A stretch of DNA of 64,000 nucleotides from Dactylorhiza incarnata (taxonomy: Eukaryota; Streptophyta; Magnoliopsida; Asparagales; Orchidaceae). Shown piece by piece: positions 20,566 through 32,205 of the stretch. Every line of letters begins with the position of its first letter. Position 1 is the first letter of the stretch. Made by a program: the position numbers and the translations under genes. A model generated the notes under the pieces. The model searched no databases and was not told where the DNA came from. It saw only the letters and a list, made by a program, of their open reading frames with translations. The DNA is taken from assembly GCA_033032865.1 (NCBI GenBank), contig JAWHQI010000201.1, positions 1,675,501 to 1,739,500 of the forward strand, given 5' to 3'.

Positions 20566-21327
20566 TTAAATAGCCCATTTGGCCAGCCTCCCTGAATGAT
20601 CTGGTTTTTCAAGAATACTTTTCAGAGGATGATCGGTAATTATTTGGATAGGATGAGCCTGAAAATAAGGACGGAGCCTTCGTGATGACATAACCAAAGC
20701 CAAAGCTAGCTTTTCCAAGATTGAATATCTGGTCTCTGCATCCTTGAGGATATGGCTGGCATAGTATATTGGAAATTGCTTCTTCTTTTCCTCCCGGACG
20801 AGGACAGAACTTACTGCATCTGGGCCGACCCCCAGGTATAAGAATAATATCTCCCCCTCAGAAGGACTTTGAAGTAGAGGATTTGAAGTCAATTGCACTT
20901 TTAACTGTTCGAAAGCCCTTCTGCATTCTTCATTCCATTCAAACTTTGATCCTCCCCAGAGTATTTTAAAGAACGGGGCACTTTTATCTCCCGATTTGGA
21001 GATAAACCTGCTCATTCCCGCCAGCCTTCCTCCACGTTGTTGAACCTCCTTGGTATTACGAGGAGGAATCATATCGAGGATGGCCTTCACCTTCTCTGGG
21101 TTCGGTGCAAGGCCATCGGGAGTGAGGAGATGTCCGAGAAACTTCCCTTTGTTTTCCCCGAACACACATTTCAACGGGTTTAATTTTAATTTGAACCTCC
21201 GTAGAGTAGCGAACGCCTCTATGAGGTCTTTCAAATGTATCGAGAATGTTTTACTTTTTAGGAGGAGATCATCAACATAAACTTCAAGATTCCTGGCTTT
21301 TTGATGTGTAAAGACGGTGTCCATCAT
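20566..21327 (-). pseudogene. Tat-A RT palm end and first RNase H
   Basis: The minus-strand frame begins in RT with the catalytic YVDDLLLKSK. It goes on through LNPLKCVFGENKGKFLGHL (connection) and into RNase H (LYLGVGPDAVSSVLVREE, YSILEKLALALV, IQIITDHPLKSIL). The frame stops at WAI before LSEFEISYIPRTAIKAQ, where the family continues. It overlaps the preceding RT frame by a frameshift at about 21324. Confidence 0.88.
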
Positions 21328-22829
21328 TTTTGATATGTTGCACCCACATTCTTAAGGCCGAAGGGCATTACATGATAGCAGTAACACCCATCATTCATGA
21401 TAAATGAGGTATGCGGGATATCGGGTTTGTGCATTTTGATTTGGTGGTACCCCGAAAATGCGTCAAGAAAGCTCATAAAATTATACCCAACCGTGGAATC
21501 TACCAAAACATCTATCCGAGGCAAGGGGTAGCAATATTTGGGGCACGCTTTATTGAGTTTAGTAAAATCCACACACATGCGCCATTTTCCAACGGATTTC
21601 TTAACCATTACAACATTTGACATCCACGTGGGATATTGAATTTCAGAAATAAAGCTTGCTTTTAGGAGTTTGGCAACCTCCTCTCTGATGGGCACTGCCA
21701 GCTTGGTTGACACTTCTCTTTTCTTCTGCTGGGCTGGCATGAACTCAGGAGATATGTTCAGATGATGGCAAGCCACGTCCGGATCTACTCCCGGCATATC
21801 CTCCGTCGACCAGGCGAAGATATCCAGGTTCTCCAAAAGACAGGAGATCAGCTGCTCTTTTTCCTCTTCCAGCAACTCAGCATTGATGGTTAGCTTCTTG
21901 TCTTCCCCTTCAGTAATAGGAAACTCTTGGGTTGCCTGGGCAGGTTCTAGGTGAGCCCCTTCTCGATCCTTCCTCTCCTCAGCAGCTTTTGAAGATTCAG
22001 CAACTTCGAAAACTTCAACCGTGGCCTCGGGGAGTGAAACGTCGGTGATCATGTTAACGGTTAACACGTAACACTCCCGAGCCACCTTCCGGTTGCTTCT
22101 GATCCGATACTGCCTTCCTTCGGCAACAAATTTAAGAGCAAGTTGGAAAGTGGATATTATCGCTCTGTATGCATTAAGAATTGGCCTTCCGAAGATGGCG
22201 CGGTAGTTTCTTGGGGCATCCACCAGTACGAAGTTGATCAGCTTTATTACTCCCCCAAGAGAGACTAGGAGTTTTACTGAACCCTCCACTTCTTTCTTCT
22301 CTCCAAAAAAACCATAGAGGGGCCCATCGGTGGAAAGCAGAGGCTTCCCAGTCTTCAGGGCTTCAAAAGTTGGGCGGAAGAGAAGATTGACAGAGCTGCC
22401 CGTGTCGATCAAGATTTTGTGAACAGTATAATTCTCAATGACGGCTTTGATGACCACGACATCGTCGAAGGGATTGGCGTTTGGTGGAAGGTCATCTTGA
22501 CCAAAAGTGACAATGGTACTTTCAGGGGGTGAACTTGTGGTTGCTGCCACTTCTTGTTTCAGGACCCTCGCAATGCTGGATTTGCGAGACGACTCAGGCC
22601 CAGCTCCTCCATGAATGCAATAAATGTCCCCCAGGGGCCCCACATCACTGACTTCAATGCATTCAGTCGTAGGGTGGATGTCCCCATAGCAGGCGGCGTC
22701 TTCAACATCGGCGAATTCCCAAGTTACCTCGACTGCCTCTTTTTTCTTCTCAGCGGCCGGTTCACCAGTTGCCTCTTTCCAAACCAGGCCCCGGAGCTTT
22801 CCTTCTCCCAAGAACCTTTCTATCAACAA
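21324..22829 (-). pseudogene. Tat-A protease and RT N-terminal part
   Basis: The aspartic protease is readable with ILIDTGSSVNLLF near 22420, so the catalytic DTG is kept. A long linker follows with LEEEKEQLISCLLENLDIFAWSTEDMPG. RT starts at VAKLLKASFISEI and has KWRMCVDFTKLNKACPK, FMSFLDAFSGYHQI and MPFGLKNVGATYQ. A frameshift after this separates it from the YVDD box. No gross deletion is seen. Confidence 0.88.
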
Positions 22830-23183
22830 GCGGAGGGCCCGACAATTTTAGGTCAGATGACCTCCCTCCTTGTGATATTCGCAGAAAATGTTCGGATTTC
22901 GGTTTTGGACATCTGATCTCAGAGGAGCGGGTCTTCTGAAATCCGGCCTCTTCTAGAGGATTTGGACGACTTCGTCCATAGTAACATTTAGTGGAGTAAA
23001 TGACTCTTGCGAGTCATCATACTTGATGGAAGGAACAGCTGGAGGTGGCTGCGCAGCATACTGTGGCAGGTATACCGCCATGATTTGCGGAAGAGGAACA
23101 GATGGAGCGGGTGCGATGGCCAACGGCGGTTTCTGATCTTGAAACCGTTGATGGCCAATGAAGGGTTGCTTATTTTTGTAATT
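22830..23183 (-). pseudogene. Tat-A gag C-terminus with zinc knuckle
   Basis: The minus-strand reading gives a zinc-knuckle-like segment near 22890-22845 of the form CEYH-x5-H-x3-C, the usual end of Tat gag. A stop falls inside it. It links the gag block above 23184 to the protease frame below 22829. Confidence 0.6.
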
Positions 23184-24400
23184 TCATCCCCTCTGCGAAC
23201 GGGGCTCAAAGTGGGATTGGTTTGATGGTGGATGATGGAAGGATGGGTTAGATTGTTCCTTGTCGCTCACTAGCTTCACAACGTAACCAAGATTACTCTT
23301 TTCTCCTCTGATGAACATGTTTGCCAAACTTATCATTTCTTGATAAGTTTTTGGCTCCCTTATGTTTGCTTCAAATTTCAGGGGGCCTCCCTCAAGCCAT
23401 GAATGAGGGCTACCCTGTACAACTCCTGATCCATGTTCTGGACTTCCATGATTTCCTTCTGGAAGCGGTCCACGAAACGGGCCCACGTTTCGTCTTCTCG
23501 CTGCCTTATATCAAAAAGGGCCGCAGGGCCACTTTTTCTTTTTCTCGAAGTAGAGAATCTCAGCAGAAATTCCCTGCGCAGCTTAAAAAAACAACTGATC
23601 GACCTGGGGTGCAACCCGTAAAACCACTCCCTTGCTTGTCCTTCGAAGGATGTCACAAGGAGTTTACACTTGGTTGCATCTGATAGGGTTCTCAGAGCAA
23701 TGGCCGACTCGAAGGCCTGTAGATGAACAGTGGGATCAGTTTCTCCATTGAAAGCTGACAGAGAAGGCTCTCTGAAGTTATTCGGGGCTGGCTCCCCTCG
23801 GACTTCATCCACGAAGGGAGAAGTTTCTTCAATATCTTCGTATAGAGGAGCAGAATAGTAAGCCGCCTGAGCTGCGGCTACTCGCGGACAAGCCGCCTGG
23901 TAGGAGGAGCGGACAACGGCTTCTGGAGGGTAGGAAGGATGAACAGCGACCTCAGGCGGGTAGGAAAAGCGAGTTGCTCCTTCTGGCAAATAGGACAGGT
24001 GGGCTTCGTGAGAAGTCGCCCCCTGGAAATCAAGGACTCGAGCCGGCATGCTGTGCGCGGCTTCCTGGTAAAAGTTTTGCCTAGCCGCAAAACCTTCTTG
24101 TAGTGGCGGGAAGTTGGTGATTTGAGGTAGCGGATAAGGAGGAGGTGGAGGAGGGATCGGAGTAACCGCCTGGTTGACCGCGGTTTGCTGTGGGACTAAC
24201 CGCTCGGTTAGTACTGCTAAAGCCTGACTGAATGCATCAAGACGCTGGTCAGTAGCTTTCCGAGCCCGCTCGGCTTCTCGTTTTGATTGATCCAAAGCCT
24301 CCCACAGGGAATCTTCACTGTGGTCGGAGCAGTCTCCAAGGGGGAACTGGCGGTCTGATATTATGGCAAGGATTTCACCGACAATCCGCGATCTGAAGGT
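23184..24400 (-). pseudogene. Tat-A gag
   Basis: Minus-strand gag. A lead with charged helix (DQSKREAERARKATDQRLDA) precedes a Pro/Tyr-rich stretch with short repeats of the form YPPEAxVxxS. The retrotransposon gag core (PF03732 type) follows, with FNGETDPTVHLQAFES, CKLLVTSFEGQAREWF and EFLLRF. The frame changes near 23378-23486 and resumes with TYQEMISLANMFIRGE. No clear ATG starts it; the open frame runs back into the 5' LTR, so the start is uncertain. Confidence 0.85.
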
Positions 24401-24410
24401 CGCGTGTTTC

Positions 24411-25256
24411 TGTTGAATCCGAAATCGCACCTCCGAAGGAAATCGGAAGCTGCGGGATGTCGGTTACTAATTAGTTAGAGAGAGAGAGAGAGAGACCGCT
24501 AGCAGCGGTCAAGGCCAGACTTCGCCCGTCACGGTGAATGCCACTCCTATGACGGGCTTTCCTTTGATTAAGAAGAAGCGGTTACAGCGGGTTACAGATG
24601 CAGGAAAGCAGAAGCCAGCCGGTCAGACAGGTCGCAAGACAGGAAACTCGAGATCGCAGCTCAGACAAGCGAGCTCCTGGATTCGAGTGTGCGTGTCTTG
24701 GGAGCGTCGACGTCCCCTATTTATATGATTGGGGGCCTGCCCGAATGGGCAGGGATAAAATAACCGCCTGCCCGGGTACAGGAGAAACGGGCAGGAGGTG
24801 ACGGGATACAGAAAGGAAAAAGAAAGAAGCTGCGCGGCTTAGCGGCTTGTGCTTCCGATCTGTCTTGACCATGGCGAAGATGCTGCGACCAAGGAGATGA
24901 TGCAACCCGGGCGGTCTCCGATTTGAGACCGCGACTTGTTTTCGGACTTGGCCTTGGTAGTCTTCATGGCACAACCCGGGCGGTCTCCGATCTGAGACCG
25001 CGGCTTTCCCTTTGGACTTGGCCTTGGTAGTCTTCATGGCGCAACCCGGGCGGTCTCCGATCTAAGACCGCGGCTTGCCTTTTAGACTTGGCCTTGGTGA
25101 TCTTCAATCTTTGGAGGCGATCTCAATCATGTCAGACCGCCCGGTTTGTGCTGGTTAGTGTTGATGGACCTTGTTAAATCTGAACCGGGCGACTTGTATC
25201 CGCAGACCGCTCGGTCTGTGAGTTGTGCTATTCGGAAGTGGTCTTCTGGGTAAACA
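24411..25256 (-). repeat. Tat-A 5' LTR
   Basis: An 846-bp partner of 1749-2590, ending TAAACA directly before CTATC. It holds three GGTCTC/GAGACC dyads and the TATA-like CTATTTATA near 24717. Confidence 0.92.
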
Positions 25257-26135
25257 CTATCATATAATCCTTGCTAGCCCTTTGTGCCTACCCGATCCTG
25301 TTGATTCAACTCCACTTTCATTCCACCAAAGCCAAACAGCCAATCCTAATCGCACACCCAAACCCAAGCTTGAGTTTAATTATTTTTAGTTTGAGGGTGT
25401 TGATGTGGTGCAAAATTAAAATGTGGTTATGCTTCCTTGCACATTTGCTGAAAGTGAAAAAGAAAATTTGAAAAAATAGAAGAGAAAAAGAAAAGAGAAT
25501 TTAAATGAAAAACAAATGATTAAAAGTAGTTAAGTTAAAAAAAAATTGTTTGAAATTGATATCTGTGTGTAGGCGGTGCACACGCCCGTGTGTTAAAGTT
25601 CAAGTCTGGGGGTGTGACGCACCCGCGCTCGTAGTGGCTGCTTGGATCAAATATTTGGTATCAGCTCAATTGGGTTGTGTGTAGCCTTCATTTTTATCAT
25701 TGTATACCGCACCTAAACCCAAGCCTTATCTCAACCTAAAGTCCTACCGACTCACGCATCGAACCTGATGAATACCGTGGAGAGAGTGCGAACGGGTGAG
25801 CTTATGGTCACCGACATTGATGGATTTCAGTGGAGGTTGTTCTGAACCCCGGTGTTGAGTAATGTTCGCCTTATCATTCATTCTACTTTCTTCCTACGCG
25901 TGACCGGGTGATTCCCCGTGATTCAACTCTTGAGTAGGAATAATATATCTTTACGCTCCTATAATTGTGTACACGATTTTTGTATAACTAAAAATTCTTT
26001 CTGCTAGATTTCTATGCTCATGAGTATGTGACTTCGCATATTTCTCCGCCCTCACAATTTCTAGACCAGCTATGCTGTTTCTCACTCCGCCGGACTTGTT
26101 TGCTCGGGACGCGCAAATAGGTAAGTCTAGGGGTG
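25257..26135 (+). other. Athila post-pol spacer, right segment
   Basis: About 880 bp without a supported gene. It starts with the second copy of the CTATC target duplication. A purine motif AAGTCTGGGGGTGTG is at 25602-25616. The polypurine tract AAGTCTAGGGGTG lies at 26123-26135 directly before the LTR. Confidence 0.65.
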
Positions 26136-27606
26136 TGATGAGTCCGGTTTATATTGTGATTTCCGGGCTCATCTGGGTTGTTTATCTTTCCATTGCACTT
26201 CATTTACTGCTCATCTATGCTTTTATTGATAACATTTCATATTTTCAACTATAGTGCATTCCCTACCCTCTTCGTGGCGTGATTTCATTATGTATTACTT
26301 TATGCCTGTTCTGTGGATCCTGTGGTGTGCACGGATCAGTGGTCTTGTATGTTTTCATGCAGGTACAAGGATCATGTGAACGCTCAGAATGGTGTGGGGC
26401 GAATTTTGGCCTAAAAAGCCACAGATGGTGCGTTCTCCTTCGCGCACGATCAGGCGCACGACCACTGGTCGTGTGTTAATTCCCTTTACCAGACAGAGAA
26501 GTTCGCACGATCAGGCGCACGACCACTGGTCGTGCGCCATTGACCGTGCGTTAATTTCCTATCTTCCCCCTGCTGCAGGTTGACCACGCACGATCTTAAG
26601 CATTACTTCGCGCACGACCACTGGTCGTGCGGCACTGATCGTGCGCAGTGTTTACTCTGCTCTGTATTTAAAGACCGGCTCCGCGATTCTAGGGCATTCA
26701 GACAGTTTTGGGCGCGAGTTCTTCCGCAAGCTTTCACCGTTTTTCCTCTCCAAGCTCCATCCATCCATCTCCTTCCTTGGGAAAGCTTCTTCCATCGATC
26801 CTAAGCTCCATCAAGGGTTCCGGAAGCATTCCCCGCCATCTACAACAAGTATTTCAAGGTGTGGCATCTCCATTGGGCTAAGTGGAAGAGACCCATCTCT
26901 GAGAAGAAGACGGATGATGTTTGGAGGTAGTGATAGCCTCTGAACCCCGGAAGCAACCATGAATTGAGCTCGGAGGAGGCGTGACGACCCCCCATTTTGG
27001 CCAAGATCTACGATGAGGCTTCTCATCTCGTGGTTTCCTCTACCCTCTCTCTTTTTGGAAATGTATTCTTAATTGTTGTACTGAACTAGATTAATCTCAA
27101 TTTTTCTATGAATGGAAGCTTACTCTTGTTGTATTCTTCACTTGATGCTTTGCTGTGATGCGCTCCGCCCCCACACCAATTCCATACACACGTTCTAGCT
27201 AGCTCACTCTAGCAAAAGCTAGAGGTGAGAGTGAAGAGGTGCCTTCGACCCTCAAACACCATTACCACTCACTTCCCCCATTTGCTCACCGTCCATCCGC
27301 TAAACGAAGCACGACATCGCGGCCTGCAATAACCTCATCCACCAAGCAAAGCGGTGATTACGACCCACATAGTTAATATAGTTTTACTTCTTCTGGTCTC
27401 TACAAAACCAACCAAACTCCCTTTTATTAATTTAGTAATCCTCATAATTAATTTCCTAATAAGCAAATCATACTACCCAACTTGCGGTCCTTTGAGAATG
27501 ATATTTGGGGAATTTCTCCCTACTTTTATTACTTGACAACGACCGGTGCACTGCTATCGTACCGTATTTTGCGCTCGCTAATTAGCGGTGTTGAAATAAC
27601 GCGTCA
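26136..27606 (+). repeat. Athila 3' LTR
   Basis: About 1.47 kb from TGATGAGTCC (after the polypurine tract) to ACGCGTCA. The TATA-like TATTTAAAG lies at 26665-26673, right after a palindrome array. The downstream end contains GACAACGACCGGTGCACT, close to the wording of Athila LTR ends. The right boundary is inferred from where the 95-bp array begins; the matching 5' LTR and the other TSD copy are outside the window. Confidence 0.7.
26440..26650 (+). repeat. GCACGACCA palindrome array in Athila U3
   Basis: Three copies of a dyad with arms GCGCACGACCA and TGGTCGTGCGC around a central C. The middle copy, 26515-26537, is perfect over 11-bp arms. The third is perfect over 10-bp arms at 26611-26631. 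Related GCACGATC half sites lie between them. The array ends just before the TATA-like box. Confidence 0.85.
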
Positions 27607-27709
27607 GGGCACTCCAGCACCAAACACTTTCCACCTAGCCAGCCTCTCCAGAGATCAACCTGACACACCGTCCATTAGAGCCCGACAGCGGAATCAATCT
27701 GGGGCACTC
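27607..27709. repeat. 95-bp tandem array, left piece (Tat-B 3' region)
   Basis: One unit, starting CACTCCAGCACC at about 27610, remains between the Athila LTR and the LARD. It is continued at 33812 after the LARD. The last five bases, CACTC at 27705-27709, are the LARD target site. Confidence 0.85.
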
Positions 27710-29316
27710 TGATGCGCAAAACTATATTTGCAAATGACAACGACAAGTGTACCGTATCGAAAATAGTATAGGTTTATACAACCAAGGTCGTATTAGACTC
27801 GGAGTGGTTGAGTACTCTTACTTTAAGAAAGTCTTTATTATTTTATCAATAAATCTTTGAGTTGGATTTTGCAATAAAGAGGATTTAAAATAATGATTAA
27901 CACAATAACAAAAGCGATTATCACTTGATCTTTGAATCACCTTAGAGATAAAAATAAGAAGAAAGAACAAAATCGCAATCTCTTAATAAAATAGCTTTGA
28001 CCGTGTAGATTCCTGAATTATGAACGCACCATAGGTCAAGGATACGCCCAACTAAGATTAGGAAATATCAACCGAATTCTCATTCTATAATCGATAACCT
28101 AATACTTGCTTTACCGGGTGAATCCCGCTATTGGCTTTTACTCAAATCCGGAAGGGTAACGTCATCCTCTCTCAAGGATTACATTCTACTCTTTTTTATC
28201 CTTGAGTGATCGATTCGTCTTACGAGCCTCTCGGCTAACTAAAGAACGAAAACAAGAACAAGAATTATATATCGAAAATATAATCTCGTTATCTTAAAAT
28301 CAAGGATAGATCTTAAGCTTTTTAGAAAAGAGAAAGAGCAATTCTAAATTACTTCAAAACTTTTATTATTCCTTGGATCATCTCGATCGAGTACTAATAA
28401 TATTTTAGTTACTCATGGAGATGGAGGAATCAAAAGACATAAAAGAGTACATAATAAAATAAGAGGAGAATAAGAAGCTAAGAGAACTAATTTTATTGAT
28501 TCGCAAATGAAAATTACAAAATAAGGAATTGAGATTACAAACTATTTAATTGAAATTACAATTGGAAGAATAAAAAGAAGTGCAAGAACTACAAAAACAT
28601 GAAAATAATACATGAAAAGAATAGTCTAAGTCCTAAAAATTCGTCCCTAATCAGCTGGAGAAGCTCCCTTTAAATAGCTGAAAATTTGGTGTTACACGCC
28701 CTTGGTCATGCCCGTGACCAAGGGGCATGATCAAAGCAGCAGCGGAGAGGGCGCCTTCTGGAGTAATAATGAGCATTACGTGTGTATCATGCCCCTTGGT
28801 CACGCCCGTGACCCTGGGGCGTGTAATCTTTAAAATAGGCTGATGGCGGGAGGCTTCGGCGGGAAGTGGCACGGGATGAGTCACGCCCGTGTACTGGATG
28901 ACACGCCCCCTGGTCACGCCCGTGACCTGGGGCGTGTAATTTTAATTGACGTGGTAGGCTTGTTCTGATCGAAGGAGTCGGGTCATGGTCGTAACCATTG
29001 GTCACGCCCCCAGGTCACGCCCGTGACCTAGGGCGTGGACTTGGCAAATCTTCACGGAATGCGCCCGGGGTGGTGGAATTGGGTCTGAAACACATCAAGG
29101 CTGTCGCGCCCCTTGGTCACGCCCGTGACCTTGGGCGTGTATTTGACAATCTTGCTCAGAGTGCCCAGAAAACCTGAAAAATATAGAAAACCTTAAGTTA
29201 GTTTATGAAATCAAAAAGGGAATGATTTATACTATATAATTCATATAATTTATATCATTTCATATTAAAAATATATTAAAACTATACTAAAAGATGAGTA
29301 TATAAACTACTCATCA
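27710..29316 (-). repeat. LARD 3' LTR
   Basis: 1607 bp. The TATA-like CTATTTAAAGGG (minus, 28678-28667) lies directly downstream of the palindrome array in element orientation. It is near-identical in layout to 32206-33811. Confidence 0.92.
28690..29140 (-). repeat. GGTCACGCCCGTGACC palindrome array in LARD U3
   Basis: About five copies of GGTCACG CCC GTGACC occur. Several are nested inside an outer pair CACGCCC ... GGGCGTG, so the full dyad reaches about 34 bp. One copy near 28707 has a C-to-T change (CATGCCC). The other LTR repeats the array at 33185-33640. Confidence 0.85.
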
Positions 29317-30915
29317 AATACCCCCATACTTAAGCTTTTGCTATTCTAGAGCAAAAGAATGAGGAAAGAATTACAAGACATCGATATTATTTCTAATTAA
29401 CTAAAATTTCGTTAAACCAAGAGTTAGTTAAAAGTAAATTCTAGAATTCAATAATTAAGTCATAAGTTATGGTGATAATTTAAGAAGAGAAATATGTTTA
29501 GCTATATACTTCTCAAGATGACTATTTAGCAAACGAAATCATAGAAATTTTCAAACAAAATTAGATTGAAATTATAAACACTCTAACATAAAAGAAACTT
29601 AAGGAAATGACACCTACCAAAATATTGCCCTCTTAATAATTTAGTTTAGGACTAGAAACGATGAAATTGGCTAGGGATGAGTTTAAACGAAATGGCAAAA
29701 TGAAGAGATACAAAAATAACGGTGATGAATTTTATCCTCTCACCTTATTTGAATACGAAATTGTATATGTTTAAGAAAGTAATGAATTTTATCCTCTTAT
29801 TTTCCATGCCATATAATCTTTTTTTTTTTAATTTCTCTTCAACCGAAAACCCAAAATGTATATGTTTTAGATGTAATGAATTTTATCCTCTTACATCATG
29901 ACATATAATCTTTTGAATGATTTTGGGTGCATATGTTTAGGAAATAATGAATTTTATCCTCTTATTCCCATGACATATGATCTTTTTTTCTACATTTTCT
30001 TATTTGCCAACAAAGGGTAAGGGTAAAGAAATACTTCTAGTTTATAAATTAAACTATTTTGAGATCAACTTTTTAGTGGAATGAAATTTCCTTAGATCTT
30101 AAAGTTAATAGAGAATATAATCAAAATCTACAAATGTTTAGCCAATTTACCACAAAGTTGAGTTATTTAAAATTAAAATGAGAAGTGGTGCTAAATAGAT
30201 TCTCTAATCGAATTAAAAACATAAAATGTTTCTTAAAACAAAATTACTTCAAATTTAAATTTAAAAAATTCTGATAAAACAAAATATTAGCCAAATCAAA
30301 AATGTAGGAATACTTATAATCAGACCTCAAACTAGATTTCTAGAAAAATAAAAACAATAAGTAAAAGGGAGATATATCAATAAATATACATATATTTATT
30401 ATTCTTGGACTTCCCAAGGTCTACCCGGTGAAGGGAGTTCAAGCCCAAACCTCTCTTTCCAAGATATTAGATTTCTTATGATTTTTATAAATATTTTTTT
30501 TCTTTCTATAGATTGAAAACATAGCCTAGAAAGCTATTCTACACTCCCATACTTAAAATAAAACATTGTCCCCAATGTTTAAAACTAAGGATGAAGAATA
30601 CGTAGGGAAATGCGTAAAAAAATGCATGAACATTTAAAGATAAGCAAGGGGTGCCTACCAAGAGCGCTTTCATTTTCCCGTCTTTAAGCTAGATGGTTAT
30701 TGTTAGCTAAACGGAAATTAAAAAGAGAAGTGCACATCCAACTCCCTTAATTCACATTTAGGTGAATGTGCCGTCATCAGTCGTTCGGCTACTCCTCCGT
30801 TTATCATGTGATTCTCCTTTTGTCCTTGAATTTGAATATGTAAATCCAAATCACCAATACATACTTGAGGTGATTTGGATAAATAAAGATGAGCGGCATA
30901 TGGATCATTGATTAT
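29317..30915 (-). other. LARD 3' interior, non-coding
   Basis: About 1.6 kb of AT-rich sequence without a supported gene. A 20-bp motif, TAATGAATTTTATCCTCTTA or close variants, recurs at least four times at about 29725-29965. A shortened copy of the 85-bp mobile module (see 31990) lies at 30407-30470. Confidence 0.65.
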
Positions 30916-31839
30916 TTAGGGTGGCAACGCCTCATCTTCAACCTGAATATTATTAGTGTGTAAAGAATCACAAATAAACGATTCAGTAAAAATTTTGCAA
31001 GGAGGAGGCGCTTGCGAAAATATAAAATTAAGCTTCGGTTGTTCCTTTTCTAAAATAAAATTTTCTTTAAGAAAATATAATGCATTACCAAGTGGAATAA
31101 AAGTTTCGGGCTCAAGATTTACATGAATTTTCGGTTGAACTAAAATAGAAGAAATTTGCGAAAATTCATGACAAAGAACAGAATATCCGGGTGAAGTAAG
31201 GGAAGAAACTTGTTCTTCTTCTATTTCATCCGGGGTGCCCATAACATTAAGAAAATCTTGGTAAGAAATTTTTTCTTCATCTTTGGTAAATGAAGTTATG
31301 GGATTACATGAAAATACATGTTCCTCCATAACTAAATTATCAAAAGATGGAGAAAAAGCACTAGATGAAAAAATATGTTCCTCTAAATTTTGGGGGGAAG
31401 GATTAAATTGAATTAGTGGAAATTCCCCAAAATTAAAGCACGAAAATTGCGTCGCATAAGAAGAAGAACAAAAGTTTGGATCTAAAGATTTATCTTCATT
31501 GCTCTGAGAACTATCCGGATGAGCTTGCCACCAAGAATAATCTACTTCTGGGCTAGAGGAAAAATTATTAAAAGCCAAAAAATTATTCTTGTGAAAATTA
31601 GAAAAAACATCTTCATCAAAGTTTGAAAAATTATTTTCATGAAAAGAGGAAAAATTATGATCGTAATTATTATTAAAATTATTCGCATAATATTGAGAAA
31701 AATTATTTTCATAAAAATTATTATGAGAATATGAATGTAAATAACATTTCTCAATTTGATGAGGCGCCACATTAATAACAACTATTTTGGCGGTTTTGTG
31801 CGGCTTCCAAAAGATTGGTTTTGTTTTGAAGCTCAGCAA
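30916..31839 (-). CDS. LARD ORF, Asn/Phe-rich protein
   Basis: This is the only long ORF of the element: about 300 codons, open throughout, on the element's sense strand. The N-terminal third is built from degenerate repeats of the type ENNFSNFxE and HKNNF, very rich in Asn, Phe and Tyr. The rest is acidic and Phe/Ser-rich with no domain I recognise. The listed start is not an ATG. Just upstream another frame begins with an ATG and a short helix ending in LQNKTN, and the Cys/His residues around the junction (CY, CGA, H, C) are spaced like an Athila gag zinc knuckle. So this is probably the gag C-terminal region of an Athila relative after a frame change. Function unknown. Confidence 0.55.
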   Translation of the reverse strand: MLSFKTKPIFWKPHKTAKIVVINVAPHQIEKCYLHSYSHNNFYENNFSQYYANNFNNNYDHNFSSFHENNFSNFDEDVFSNFHKNNFLAFNNFSSSPEVDYSWWQAHPDSSQSNEDKSLDPNFCSSSYATQFSCFNFGEFPLIQFNPSPQNLEEHIFSSSAFSPSFDNLVMEEHVFSCNPITSFTKDEEKISYQDFLNVMGTPDEIEEEQVSSLTSPGYSVLCHEFSQISSILVQPKIHVNLEPETFIPLGNALYFLKENFILEKEQPKLNFIFSQAPPPCKIFTESFICDSLHTNNIQVEDEALPP

Positions 31840-31989
31840 CTTTTACGGCCAATTCAGATAACTTCATTTCATAAAATGAAAAGAAAACAACCTTCACATA
31901 AATGAATGGAATTTTAGAAAATTATTATAATATAAGAAAAAATATTTATAAAATTTCTTTTTTTTCAAAAAGCGGGTTAAGTTAGTCCC

Positions 31990-32075
31990 GGACTTCCCAA
32001 GGTCTACCCTGTGAAGGGTTCACAAGGTACTAGGACATGAGATGGGAGTTCAAGCCCAAATTTCCCTTTCCGAGA
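31990..32075 (-). repeat. 85-bp mobile module, LARD 5' copy
   Basis: The plus-strand reading GGACTTCCCAAGG...GGTACTAGG...GATGGG...CCCAAA...CCCTTTCC lies about 130 bp inside the 5' LTR, near the primer-binding site. It aligns with copies at 30407-30470 (middle deleted), 42123-42210 in element E, and 61095-61188. Confidence 0.75.
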
Positions 32076-32205
32076 ATTTAAATTACACCTTTTAAGATTT
32101 TTAAAAAATTTAAGAGAAGGGGGAGAAGAAATAGGACGATAAAATTAATAGATATATCTTTTTTCGAAATATCAACCGTGTTCCTCGGAAATGACGCCAA
32201 AAACT

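Larger units (their letters stand above)
1749..25256 (-). mobile_element. Tat-lineage Ty3/gypsy retrotransposon (Tat-A), interrupted
   Basis: Element Tat-A lies in minus orientation. Its LTRs are at 24411-25256 (5') and 1749-2590 (3'), and the TSD CTATC flanks it. Read on the minus strand the order is gag, protease, RT, RNase H, a second Tat-type RNase H, integrase, then a 3' region of about 6.5 kb with ORFs on the opposite strand. The dual RNase H and the antisense ORFs are recognised marks of the Tat lineage (Retand/Ogre group). A solo LTR holding a Tekay element (10355-20048) splits it between RNase H and integrase. Without that insert it would be about 13.8 kb. The pol reading frame resumes when the insert and one TSD copy are ignored, which confirms the insertion. 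Confidence 0.92.
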
